NCBI GenBank assembly: GCA_900321255.1
Contig: ONVK01000032.1
Coordinates: forward strand, 1 to 54,184
DNA from: an uncultured Lentisphaerota bacterium
GTDB lineage: Bacteria; Verrucomicrobiota; Kiritimatiellia; RFP12; UBA1067
Reading direction: 5' to 3'
Length of the DNA stretch: 54,184 bases
The notes below the pieces were generated by a model, which saw only the letters and a program-made list of their open reading frames with translations, was not told the DNA's origin and ran no database searches. Both the position numbers and the translations under genes were made by a program. Positions 43,998 through 51,290 of this stretch are shown in pieces (within the stretch, counting starts at the first letter, position 1; each line of letters starts with the position of its first letter).

Positions 43998-45493
43998 GAC
44001 TTGCCGTCGTAGGGTGCGAAGCGAGCGGAAAGACCGTGTTCATGGCGGCGCTTTCCGACCACTATCGCCCCGAGACGACGAACGGCCTCTGCCTCGTGCC
44101 GGAGAATTCCTCCACGAACCGCTTCTCCAGGATGCTCGTGCGCCAGATGCGGAGCCTCCGCCAATGGCCGGCCGCGACAAACCCCGACAAGACGGTCGAG
44201 CTTGAATGGTCGCTACGCTCGGGCGACGACGTCATTGCCGACATAGACATGCTCGAGTTCGGCGGCGAGACGCTCAGGGCCGTCTTCCGCGGCGAAGGCG
44301 GGGAGAGGATTCGCCGCCAGTCCGAAAAGGAACTTCTCGGCTATCTCGCCGCCGCCGACTCGATAGTGGTTCTTGTCTCCATAAAGGAGCTTATGCGCGA
44401 TCCCGGGAGCGTCTCGGCTGAGGAGTTCGAGCGCGATACGGAATCGATGTGGGTCACGCGCGGTCTCCTCGACTTCGCGCGCGAAAAGCTGCCGGGCGCA
44501 GGGGTCGTCATCGGGCTTACGCAGGCAGACCGCTACCGCGGCGAACTTGCCGCGGCCGGCGGCGCGGGCAGGCTGTTCGCCTCGCGCTGGCCGACGATTG
44601 CGTCCGTCGCACACTCGATACCGGTAGTGGAAGTCGCCTCCGTCAGCGCGACGGACGAAAACGGCGACCCTGCCGAGGGCTACAGCACCGAGGGTGTTCT
44701 GCCGGTGATGCGCGAACTCGCGCGGCAGAGCTACGGCGACAAGGCAGAGATAAAGGCAGGGCTTGCAAGCATCCTCGAATCGCCAATGTCGACGGCATCG
44801 AAGGCGAGGAAATACGGCGCGAAGCTAACCGCGCTCTCGCGCCATGCGGCGCTGTCCGGCGAAGACGAACGCGATTTCATAAAGGAGGCGCAGGCAAAGC
44901 TCGAGGAGCTGAACGCACAGGCAAAGGCCGAGAGGCCGAAGCCTGGCAAGAAGAAAAAAAGGCGCACAAAAGTCGCAAGACGGCGGACAAGGCGAGCGTT
45001 TCTTCTCGCGCTTCTCCTCGCTGCATCAGTCGCCCTTCTCTCGCAGCATATAGGAACGACACTTGAAGTCTTCAAGAGGCAAGCCGCTGAAATGACAGCC
45101 CCGTGGCAAGCTGAAGTGCCGCAAGCCATGCCAACCAATGAGCCTCCGGCGGAAGTCGAAGCAAAGCAGGCCGCCCAAACCAACGATCTGCCAGCCCAAG
45201 TCGAAGCGCCACAGGTTGCGCCGACCAACGAACCGCCTTCGCAAGTCGTTATCACGCAAGTCGATGCGCCGCGAGCCGAAGTGCCGCAAGCCGTGCAACC
45301 ATCCGAGCCAGAATTTCGCCTATGGACAGACCACAACGGGAAGAAGATCAAGGCCCGCTGGCTCGCCACTGCCGACGACGGCGAGCATATCACGCTTGAA
45401 ACGCCGTCCGGCAAAAAGATAAACGCGGTCCTCCGCAAGTTTTCCGCAGAGGACCGCGCCTATATCCAGTCGCAGCTGGACGCGAACCGTTAG
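43994..45493 (+). CDS. Membrane-anchored TRAFAC-type GTPase with C-terminal SHD1 domain
   Basis: ATG 43994 has GGAGG 8 nt upstream and overlaps the previous stop. Residues 1-240 are a P-loop NTPase: VVGCEASGKTVFMAAL (P-loop 7-14), a Walker-B-like DMLEFGGETLRAVF, a strand IVVLVSIKEL and GVVIGLTQADRY, where TQAD replaces the GTPase NKxD motif. It resembles the DO-GTPase families linked to GAP1 proteins. A helical Lys/Arg-rich region, one membrane helix (LLALLLAASVALLSQH, about 334-353), a 15-residue repeat linker and an SLA1-homology domain 1 (FRLWTDHNGKKIKARWLA, LRKFSAEDRAYI) follow. The SHD1 domain would be outside the cytoplasm. The stop overlaps that of serC by 4 nt. Function is unknown; signalling or conflict-related roles are possible. 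Confidence 0.8.
   Translation: MRLAVVGCEASGKTVFMAALSDHYRPETTNGLCLVPENSSTNRFSRMLVRQMRSLRQWPAATNPDKTVELEWSLRSGDDVIADIDMLEFGGETLRAVFRGEGGERIRRQSEKELLGYLAAADSIVVLVSIKELMRDPGSVSAEEFERDTESMWVTRGLLDFAREKLPGAGVVIGLTQADRYRGELAAAGGAGRLFASRWPTIASVAHSIPVVEVASVSATDENGDPAEGYSTEGVLPVMRELARQSYGDKAEIKAGLASILESPMSTASKARKYGAKLTALSRHAALSGEDERDFIKEAQAKLEELNAQAKAERPKPGKKKKRRTKVARRRTRRAFLLALLLAASVALLSQHIGTTLEVFKRQAAEMTAPWQAEVPQAMPTNEPPAEVEAKQAAQTNDLPAQVEAPQVAPTNEPPSQVVITQVDAPRAEVPQAVQPSEPEFRLWTDHNGKKIKARWLATADDGEHITLETPSGKKINAVLRKFSAEDRAYIQSQLDANR
45119..45253 (+). repeat. Three 15-residue repeats in the GTPase linker
   Basis: Three in-frame 45-nt units encode PQAMPTNEPPAEVEA, KQAAQTNDLPAQVEA and PQVAPTNEPPSQVVI. 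They form a Pro/Gln/Ala/Glu-rich spacer between the membrane helix and the SHD1 domain, as if spanning a cell-wall distance. Confidence 0.75.
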
Positions 45494-46545
45494 CCGTTCT
45501 TCTTCTCGAAGTCCTTCATGAAGGACACGAGGGCGTCGACACCCTCCATCGGGAACGCGTTGTAGATCGACGCACGAAGACCGCCGACGGAGCGATGGCC
45601 CTTGAGCGAGCTCATGCCGAGCTTCTTGGACTCGTCGAGGAACTTCTTCTCGAGCTCCTCGTCGCCGCCCTTGATGCGCCACGTGACGTTCATGTTGGAG
45701 CGGAACTCCTTGAGCGCCGTGCCGGTCCAGAACTCGGAGCCGTCGATGACGTCGTAGATCTTCTTCGCCTTCTCGGCGTTGAGCTTGAAGAGGTTCTCCT
45801 TGCCCATCTTCTTGACCCACTTCATCGTCTCGCCGTTCTCGTCGACATACGTGCGGTACTGCAGCATCGTCGGGATCTTGTCGTCGCCCTTGGCGGCGAG
45901 CTCCTTCTTGATCGCGACGACGGCCATGCCGGAGGGACCGAGGTTCTTCTGGGCGCCCGCGTAGAACATGTCGAACTTGTTGTAGTCGCGCTCGCAGCTG
46001 AGGATGTCGGACGACATGTCGCAGATGAGGGGTCCTGCGACCTTCGGGAACTCCTTGAGCTCAGCGCCGGCGATCGTCTCGTTCGAGCAGAGATGGTAGT
46101 ATGCGGAACCATCGGCCCACTTCCACTCGCCCGGCTTGGGCATGCGGGTCGGGATGTCCTTCGCGCAGTCGCAGGAGACGTTGACCGTAGCGCCGCGGAG
46201 AGCCGCGACCTTCTGGCCTTCCTTGAGGGCCTTGTTGGACCAGGTGCCCTGCTTCGCGTAGTCGGCAGCGCCGCCCTTCGGGAGGAAGTTCATCGGGATC
46301 ATCGCGAACTGCATCGACGCGCCGCCCTGGATGAAGCAGACGGCCCAGTCGTCGCCGAGGCCGCAGAGCTCCTTGAACGTGGCAATCGCCTCCTGGTGGA
46401 TGGCGTCATAGTCCTTGCCGCGATGGGACATTTCCATTACGGACATTCCGCAGCCCTTGTAGTCGACAAGGTCCTTCTGCGCGTCCTGGAGGACTTCGAG
46501 CGGCAGGACAGCGGGGCCCGCCGAGAAGTTGTATGCACGAGACAT
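45490..46545 (-). CDS. serC: Phosphoserine aminotransferase
   Basis: The 351-residue PLP enzyme makes phosphoserine from 3-phosphohydroxypyruvate (and may act in PLP synthesis). ATG 46545 (MSRAYNFSAGPAVLPLEVL) has AAAGGA 8 nt upstream; in-frame codons upstream are leader. Motifs are MSVMEMSHRGKDYDAIH, FIQGGASMQFAMIPMNF, ICDMSSDILS and the PLP Lys in FYAGAQKNLGPSGMAVV. SLKGHRSVGGLRASIYNAFP is the conserved end. It converges on the GTPase gene with a 4-nt overlap of stop codons and has a TATAAT about 73 nt upstream. Confidence 0.97.
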   Translation of the reverse strand: MSRAYNFSAGPAVLPLEVLQDAQKDLVDYKGCGMSVMEMSHRGKDYDAIHQEAIATFKELCGLGDDWAVCFIQGGASMQFAMIPMNFLPKGGAADYAKQGTWSNKALKEGQKVAALRGATVNVSCDCAKDIPTRMPKPGEWKWADGSAYYHLCSNETIAGAELKEFPKVAGPLICDMSSDILSCERDYNKFDMFYAGAQKNLGPSGMAVVAIKKELAAKGDDKIPTMLQYRTYVDENGETMKWVKKMGKENLFKLNAEKAKKIYDVIDGSEFWTGTALKEFRSNMNVTWRIKGGDEELEKKFLDESKKLGMSSLKGHRSVGGLRASIYNAFPMEGVDALVSFMKDFEKKNG

Positions 46546-46617
46546 TTTTGTCTTTCCTTTCTGTTTAGAGTTTATCCGAACCGCCATAAGAGTTCATCAG
46601 GTAGGCGATTTCGAAAT

Positions 46618-46623
46618 ATTATA
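46618..46623 (-). promoter_or_regulatory. TATAAT -10 element of serC
   Basis: Minus-strand GAGTATAAT, without the TG extension, gives a serC leader of about 65 nt. It is divergent from the lipoprotein promoter at 46680. Confidence 0.55.
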
Positions 46624-46648
46624 CTCTTTTTACCTCGCAGAGCGCAAG

Positions 46649-46670
46649 CGCGACATTGGCGTGTGTCGCG
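46649..46670. promoter_or_regulatory. Inverted repeat CGCGACA-N8-TGTCGCG between two divergent promoters
   Basis: Two perfect 7-bp arms lie between the divergent TATAAT boxes of serC and the small lipoprotein, covering the -35 position of the latter. It could be an operator; no regulator is assigned. Confidence 0.35.
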
Positions 46671-46679
46671 TGTTTTTGG

Positions 46680-46685
46680 TATAAT
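46680..46685 (+). promoter_or_regulatory. Extended -10 (TTTTTGGTATAAT) of the small lipoprotein gene
   Basis: Plus-strand TTTTTGGTATAAT lies 77 nt before ATG 46762. The leader is long and ends with AGGTG before the start codon. Confidence 0.65.
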
Positions 46686-46761
46686 CTTCCCGCAAGGTCA
46701 TTTTGTCAGAAATGAAGCGCAAAGCTCCCTAACCTCGTGCAAACAGAAAGGCAGGTGTCAC

Positions 46762-47202
46762 ATGGACAGCAAACTCATCCTTCCGCTCGCGGCGCTCGGC
46801 ATATCCCTCTCGGGATGCGTGGCGTATGAACAGCCGGCATACTACCGCTCGCCGACCTATGTAGCTCCGGCGGCGACGACATACGTCACCGAACCCGCAT
46901 ACGTGGCGCCAGTGACGTACTCCACCACCACATACTACTCCGAGCCACGCTACATCAGCACCGGCGGATACAGGCACCACGAGGTCGGGCGACTCCCGCT
47001 TCACGGAAGATACGGCAGCGGCCCGCACCATCCTCCACCCCGCGGCCCCCACGCCTACCCGCACAATCCGCCGCGCGCGCACATCAGCGCCCCGGCTCCG
47101 CAAAAAGCGGCCATCCACAGCTCGCATTCGGCGCAGAAGGCCGCGATGCACAGCGCGCACTCGGCGCAGAGGGCCGCCTCGCACGCCGTCAAGCACCGCT
47201 GA
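46762..47202 (+). CDS. Small Tyr/His-rich predicted lipoprotein
   Basis: The 146-residue protein has the signal LILPLAALGISLSGC with a lipobox Cys. A Tyr/Thr/Ala/Pro-rich region follows (YRSPTYVAPAATTYV, VTYSTTTYYSEPRY), then a His/Pro-rich stretch (GPHHPPPRGPHAYPHNPP) and a C-terminal repeat of HSAQKAA/HSAHSAQRAA units. It is low complexity with no recognised domain; a surface coat or metal-binding role is conceivable. AGGTG lies 5 nt before the ATG. It precedes the NifS gene, which has its own promoter. Confidence 0.7.
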   Translation: MDSKLILPLAALGISLSGCVAYEQPAYYRSPTYVAPAATTYVTEPAYVAPVTYSTTTYYSEPRYISTGGYRHHEVGRLPLHGRYGSGPHHPPPRGPHAYPHNPPRAHISAPAPQKAAIHSSHSAQKAAMHSAHSAQRAASHAVKHR

Positions 47203-47219
47203 CTCTCCCGATTTTGTGG

Positions 47220-47225
47220 TATAAT
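47220..47225 (+). promoter_or_regulatory. Extended -10 (TTTTGTGGTATAAT) of the NifS-like gene
   Basis: Plus-strand TGTGGTATAAT ends 9 nt before ATG 47235; the mRNA would have at most a few leader bases. Confidence 0.68.
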
Positions 47226-47234
47226 ATCCCCTCA

Positions 47235-48431
47235 ATGGGAAAGACAGTATATTTCGACAACAACGCAACGTCGCAGATCGCCCCTGAAGTTCGGGACGTG
47301 ATGCTTCCTTTTCTCGGCGAACTGTACGGCAACCCGAGCTCGATGCACGCCTTCGGCGGACAAGTCGCAAAATTCGTCGACCGGTCGAGGGAAGAGGTCG
47401 CGGCATTCCTCAACTGCTCGCCAGAGGAAGTCATCTTCACTTCCTGCGCGACGGAGTCAGACAACTCCGCGATTCGCGGCACCGCCGACTGGTTCGGCAA
47501 GGACCTGAAGGTAATTACGACGGCCGTTGAGCACCCCGCGGTCCTCCAGCCAGTCCGCCGGCTCAAGGCGCTCGGCTTCGAGACGGTCGAGCTTCCCGTC
47601 AACGGAATCGGCCAGATTGACCTCGACCAGCTTTCCTCGGAAATCGACTCGGCGAAAGCCGCGAACCGCCCCGTCCTCGTCTCGACGATGTGGGCGAACA
47701 ACGAAACGGGAACCGTTTTCCCGATCGAGAAGATCGCCGAAATCTGCAAGGCGCGCGGCGCGATCTTCCACACCGACGCGGTGCAGGTCGCAGGCAAGAT
47801 CCCGGTGGACGTCGGCAGGGTCCCTGTCGACATGCTTGCGATGTCGGGCCACAAGTTCCACGCGCCGAAGGGAATAGGCATCTTCTACGTACGCAAGGGA
47901 ACGAAGGTCAAGCCCTTCATGCTCGGCGGCCACCAGGAAGGCGGACGCCGCGCCGGGACGGAGAACGTCCCCTACATCATCGGGCTTGCGAAAGCGTGCG
48001 AACTTGCGCGGCTCGGGATGGCCGACGAGGCCAAAAAGCTTACGGCGCTAAGGGACAGGCTCGAGGCGGGGATCCTCGCGACCTGCCCCAACGTCCGCGT
48101 AAACGGCGACAAGGCGCACCGTCTCCCGAACACGCTGAACGTCTCGTTCGAGTATATCGAGGGCGAAGCGATCGCCTACCGCCTAAGCGACATCGGCATC
48201 TGCATCTCGACCGGCTCAGCCTGCGCTTCGGGCTCTCTCGACCCTAGCCACGTCATACGCGCGATGGGCGTGCCCTTCACCGCGATCCACGGCTCGGTGC
48301 GATTCTCGCTGAGCCGCTATTCGACCGATGCCGAAGTCGACTATGTGCTCGAGAAGCTGCCGCCAATCATCAAGGGGCTTCGCGACCTCTCGCCTTTCGG
48401 CCCCGACAAGGACGTAAGCACTTTTCAATAA
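47235..48431 (+). CDS. nifS: Cysteine desulfurase (NifS/IscS type)
   Basis: The 398-residue PLP enzyme removes sulfur from cysteine for iron-sulfur clusters or thiolation. ATG 47235 is just after the -10 box; a farther upstream codon would lie in the promoter. Conserved parts are VYFDNNATSQIAPEVRDVML, TSCATESDNSAIRG, MWANNETGTVFPIEKIAEI, HTDAVQVAGKIPVDV, the PLP Lys in MSGHKFHAPKGIGIFYVR, GGHQEGGRRAGTENV and the persulfide Cys loop STGSACASGSLDPSHV. Loop and length fit group I NifS. No scaffold gene is adjacent; the next gene is an HMA-like lipoprotein. Confidence 0.95.
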   Translation: MGKTVYFDNNATSQIAPEVRDVMLPFLGELYGNPSSMHAFGGQVAKFVDRSREEVAAFLNCSPEEVIFTSCATESDNSAIRGTADWFGKDLKVITTAVEHPAVLQPVRRLKALGFETVELPVNGIGQIDLDQLSSEIDSAKAANRPVLVSTMWANNETGTVFPIEKIAEICKARGAIFHTDAVQVAGKIPVDVGRVPVDMLAMSGHKFHAPKGIGIFYVRKGTKVKPFMLGGHQEGGRRAGTENVPYIIGLAKACELARLGMADEAKKLTALRDRLEAGILATCPNVRVNGDKAHRLPNTLNVSFEYIEGEAIAYRLSDIGICISTGSACASGSLDPSHVIRAMGVPFTAIHGSVRFSLSRYSTDAEVDYVLEKLPPIIKGLRDLSPFGPDKDVSTFQ

Positions 48432-48443
48432 GCAAGAAACACC

Positions 48444-48809
48444 ATGAAAAAGTCATTGCTCTTGATTGCCATCGTGGCCTTTGCGACGCTGTCCGGGTGC
48501 CGCCGCGAGGACATCCGCGAGTTCACCGTGGAGATGCCGTCGCTGACCGAGGCCGACAGGCAGAAGGTCGTCGACGCGTTCACCATCCGCAGCCCGGGCC
48601 GCCCCCCGCGCGTCTACGAGGGCATCTTCACCGACTCGTTCAGGTTCGACTTCGACAAGAAGACGCTCACGATGAAATACGACTCGATGAAGATCGCGCA
48701 GACGAACATCAGGATGCTCATCGAGAGCAAGGGTGTTGAAGTCCACTTCCCGTCAAATACGACTGGCGTCGCGGGTTATCTCGACGTAAAGCCGAAGTCT
48801 GTCGAATAG
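48444..48809 (+). CDS. Lipoprotein with a degenerate heavy-metal-associated (HMA)-like fold
   Basis: The 121-residue protein starts 12 nt after nifS. The signal MKKSLLLIAIVAFATLSGC ends in a lipobox. The mature part (IREFTVEMPSLTEADRQKVV, then FDFDKKTLTMKYDSMKIAQT and NIRMLIESKGVEVHFP) follows the beta-alpha-beta pattern of HMA domains, including the typical YDSMKIAQTNIR helix, but has no CxxC metal motif. A role near sulfur or metal handling is suggested by the neighbour, but is unproven. It converges on ispF with 5 nt between stops. Confidence 0.65.
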   Translation: MKKSLLLIAIVAFATLSGCRREDIREFTVEMPSLTEADRQKVVDAFTIRSPGRPPRVYEGIFTDSFRFDFDKKTLTMKYDSMKIAQTNIRMLIESKGVEVHFPSNTTGVAGYLDVKPKSVE

Positions 48810-48814
48810 GCCGG

Positions 48815-49282
48815 CTACTTGAGCAGCGCTACCGCGTGGACGGCGATGCCCTTGCCGGCGCCGACTGCGTCCATGCCCTCGTTTGTCTTTCCCTTCACCG
48901 ATATCCTGCCGATGCCGACGCTCATAAGCTCGGCGAGCGAGGAGCGGATGAGCTCGACGAAAGGCCTTAGCTTCGGACGCTCGCAGATGACGGTGACGTC
49001 GATGTTCTCTATCGAGTAGCCTGCGCCGCGAAGCTCGTAGACGACGCTCCTCAAGAGCTCGCCGGAATCTGCGCCCTTCCAGCGCTCGTCGGTGTCGGGG
49101 AAATGCGAGCCGATGTCGCCAAGCGCCGCCGCTCCGAGAAGCGAGTCTATCACGGCGTGGATCAGCACATCGCCGTCGGAATGCGCCTTGAGGCCGTCGC
49201 ATTCGGGTATGATCACCCCGCCGAGAACAAGGGGTTTCCCGCTCTCGAAGACGTGTGAATCGTATCCGAAGCCGATTCTCAT
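48815..49282 (-). CDS. ispF: 2-C-methyl-D-erythritol 2,4-cyclodiphosphate synthase
   Basis: The 155-residue trimeric enzyme cyclises CDP-methylerythritol phosphate in isoprenoid synthesis. Zinc ligands are in GYDSHVF and in AHSDGDVLIHAVIDSLLGAA; DIGSHFPDTDERWKGADS, VKGKTNEGMDAVGAGKGIAV and the VTVICERPKLRPF strand are conserved. The 20-nt leader after dapA consists of the heptad repeat and shows no ribosome site. Its length is normal. Confidence 0.97.
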   Translation of the reverse strand: MRIGFGYDSHVFESGKPLVLGGVIIPECDGLKAHSDGDVLIHAVIDSLLGAAALGDIGSHFPDTDERWKGADSGELLRSVVYELRGAGYSIENIDVTVICERPKLRPFVELIRSSLAELMSVGIGRISVKGKTNEGMDAVGAGKGIAVHAVALLK

Positions 49283-49307
49283 TAGGAGTCAGGAGTCAGG
49301 GGTCAGG
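49283..49307. repeat. Heptanucleotide repeat (GRGTCAG)n between dapA and ispF
   Basis: About three and a half units of the GRGTCAG family lie here, inverted relative to the copies at 3351 and 41951. On the minus strand the unit is CTGACYC; a unit provides the dapA stop TGA (49303-49305), and the array abuts the ispF ATG. Confidence 0.8.
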
Positions 49308-50178
49308 TTAGCTTTAAGGCCGACAGGGTCGACTTGAGCTGCGCGAGCTTCGCGTCGTCGGTCTCGCAAAGCGGCAGGCGGAACGACCGTTCGATCCTGC
49401 CCATGAGCCAAAGCGCCTCCTTGACCATGACGGGATTGACGTCGATGAAGAGGTCGTGGAAAAGCGGATAGTATTTCTCGTGTACCGCCCTCGCGCCGAC
49501 GAAGTCGCCCGAGAGCGCAAGGCGCATCATGTCGCCCATTTCGCGGGGTATCACGTTTGATGCGACGGAAATGACGCCCTCCGCGCCGACCGCGGCCATC
49601 GGAAGCGCGAGCGAGTCGTCGCCCGAGAGGACCGTGAAACCGGGGAGACGGTGCTTGATCGCGCTCACACGCTCAACAGAGCCCGCGGCTTCCTTTATCG
49701 CAACGATGTTCGGATGCTTCGCGAGGCGCTCCACCACATCAAGCGGAATCTCGCGCCCGGTGCGTCCCGGGACATTGTAGAGCACCACGGGAAGGCCGAG
49801 GTCCGCGACCGTCATGAAATGCCGGTAGAGCCCTTCGGAATTCGGCTTGTTGTAGTAGGGGGTCACCTGGAGGCATGCGTCCGCGCCGCCGGCGGCTATC
49901 GCCGCCTTCGTGAGCGAAATGGCCTCGGACGTGGAGTTCGCACCAGTGCCGGCGATTATCCTGCATTTTCCCGCGGCGAATTCGATCGTCTTTTCGATGA
50001 CCTTGTGGTGCTCCTCGTGCGAGAGGGTGGGAGACTCCCCGCTCGTTCCTACCGAGCAGATTCCTTCGATGCCCGCCGATGTCTGGCTCTCCACAAGCGA
50101 GCGGAGCGCGCCGTAGTCAACGGAACCGTCGCCGGAGAAAGGTGTTACGAGTGCTGTAATCGTTCCTGAAAGCTTCAT
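49303..50178 (-). CDS. dapA: 4-hydroxy-tetrahydrodipicolinate synthase
   Basis: The 291-residue TIM-barrel aldolase condenses pyruvate with aspartate semialdehyde, the first committed step to diaminopimelate and lysine. Features are GTITALVTPFSGDGSVDY, GTSGESPTLSHEEH, VTPYYNKPNSEGLYRHF, LYNVPGRTG and the Schiff-base Lys in NIVAIKEAAGSVERV. It lies 11 nt after lpxB, with AGGAAAC upstream of the ATG and a TATAAT overlapping the lpxB end. With dapL at 35.8 kb it supports the aminotransferase pathway. Confidence 0.97.
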   Translation of the reverse strand: MKLSGTITALVTPFSGDGSVDYGALRSLVESQTSAGIEGICSVGTSGESPTLSHEEHHKVIEKTIEFAAGKCRIIAGTGANSTSEAISLTKAAIAAGGADACLQVTPYYNKPNSEGLYRHFMTVADLGLPVVLYNVPGRTGREIPLDVVERLAKHPNIVAIKEAAGSVERVSAIKHRLPGFTVLSGDDSLALPMAAVGAEGVISVASNVIPREMGDMMRLALSGDFVGARAVHEKYYPLFHDLFIDVNPVMVKEALWLMGRIERSFRLPLCETDDAKLAQLKSTLSALKLT

Positions 50179-50188
50179 GGTGTTTCCT

Positions 50189-50194
50189 ATTATA
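50189..50194 (-). promoter_or_regulatory. Possible internal promoter TGATATAAT before dapA
   Basis: Minus-strand TTTTGATATAAT fits the extended -10 pattern and ends 10 nt before the dapA ATG. It also encodes the last codons and stop of lpxB, so chance is possible. Confidence 0.4.
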
Positions 50195-51290
50195 TCAAAA
50201 TCTCGGCTATGCGTGCGTATGCGTCGCCGTGGCTCTCAAGCATATTGAGCGTCTTGTCGAGCTTCTTGGCCGCCTCCGCCCGCGACGCAGGGTCGCCAAG
50301 CCAGCGTTCAAGGTAACCTCGCACGGCCTCTACGGTGAAGTTCTCCTGAAGAAGCTCCGGCATCGGGCATTCCGCGCCAGACTTCTCGGCGATGATGTTA
50401 GCGAGCCCTACGTGCTTCACGCCGTTTATCGCGCGCCTCAGAAACGCGGCGAGAATGGGACCTACCTTGTAGACGAGCACCGTCGGGCAGCGGGCAAGAG
50501 CGGCCTCAAGCGTCGCCGTCCCGCTCGCGACTGCGGCGACGTCTGCGCGGCGGAGAAGCTCGCGGGCCCCGCCAGACTGGACAGTTAGAGTTGAAAGTTT
50601 ATAGTTTAAAGTTGAAAGCTTGGTTTTGAAATTGGCCACGATTCTTTCAATCGCGGCACGTGCGCGTTCGTTCGCGGCGGGTATCGCGACACGTATCCCC
50701 TTCAGCGGCGCGACGGCTTCAAGGAGCGTCGGAAGGTGCTTTTCAATCTCTCCGAGGCGCGAGCCCGGAAGAAGCGCCACAAGGCCTTTCTCCCGCCTTT
50801 CCTCTCCACCGTCTACACTGCCCTCGAATTCCTGTGCAAGAGGATGGCCGACGAACTCGGCAAGCCCCGTGCGGAATATCGCCGGCTCGAACGGAAAGAA
50901 GCAGCAGATCTTGTCGAGGGAACGCTCTATGCGCGGTATGCGGCCCTGATGCCACGCCCAGACCTGCGGGCAGACAACGTGAACCGCCTTGATGCCCTTT
51001 GACTTCGCGTAGGCCGCGAGCTTCAGGTTCATGCCGGGGTAGTCTATCGTGCAGACGACATCCGGTTTCCATTCGTCGATCGCGCGGACCATCGTCCGCT
51101 TCACCCTGAGAAAGAAAAATATCCTCCTCAGGACCGCCCATATCCCGAACACCGCGAGGTCTGCCGTCTTGAAGCCATAGTCGGAGTAGCCGCGGATCTC
51201 TGCGTCCGGACACTTCGCGCGCACCGCGGCGGATATCCGCTCTGCGTAGTGGACACCCGACTCTTCACCGGCGAGGACGAGCAGTTTCAT
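50190..51290 (-). CDS. lpxB: Lipid-A-disaccharide synthase
   Basis: The 366-residue GT-B (GT19) enzyme joins UDP-diacylglucosamine and lipid X at the inner membrane to form the lipid A disaccharide. Features are LVLAGEESGVHYAERI, TIDYPGMNLKLAAYAK, CPQVWAWHQGRIPRIERSLD, FPFEPAIF, FVGHPLAQEF, LLPGSRLGEIEKHLPTLLEA and SGTATLEAALARCPTVLVYK. The ATG overlaps the smc stop as ATGA. A GTTTRAA repeat array inserts LSTLNYKLSTL at residues about 225-236, in the linker after the second lobe has begun, without breaking the frame. The gene is slightly shorter than the E. coli enzyme. Confidence 0.95.
   Translation of the reverse strand: MKLLVLAGEESGVHYAERISAAVRAKCPDAEIRGYSDYGFKTADLAVFGIWAVLRRIFFFLRVKRTMVRAIDEWKPDVVCTIDYPGMNLKLAAYAKSKGIKAVHVVCPQVWAWHQGRIPRIERSLDKICCFFPFEPAIFRTGLAEFVGHPLAQEFEGSVDGGEERREKGLVALLPGSRLGEIEKHLPTLLEAVAPLKGIRVAIPAANERARAAIERIVANFKTKLSTLNYKLSTLTVQSGGARELLRRADVAAVASGTATLEAALARCPTVLVYKVGPILAAFLRRAINGVKHVGLANIIAEKSGAECPMPELLQENFTVEAVRGYLERWLGDPASRAEAAKKLDKTLNMLESHGDAYARIAEILI
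50584..50617. repeat. Heptanucleotide repeat (GTTTRAA)n inside lpxB
   Basis: About five 7-nt units, degrading further to 50631, lie within the lpxB frame and encode LSTLNYKLSTL. The unit matches the intergenic array at 36982. Confidence 0.8.
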
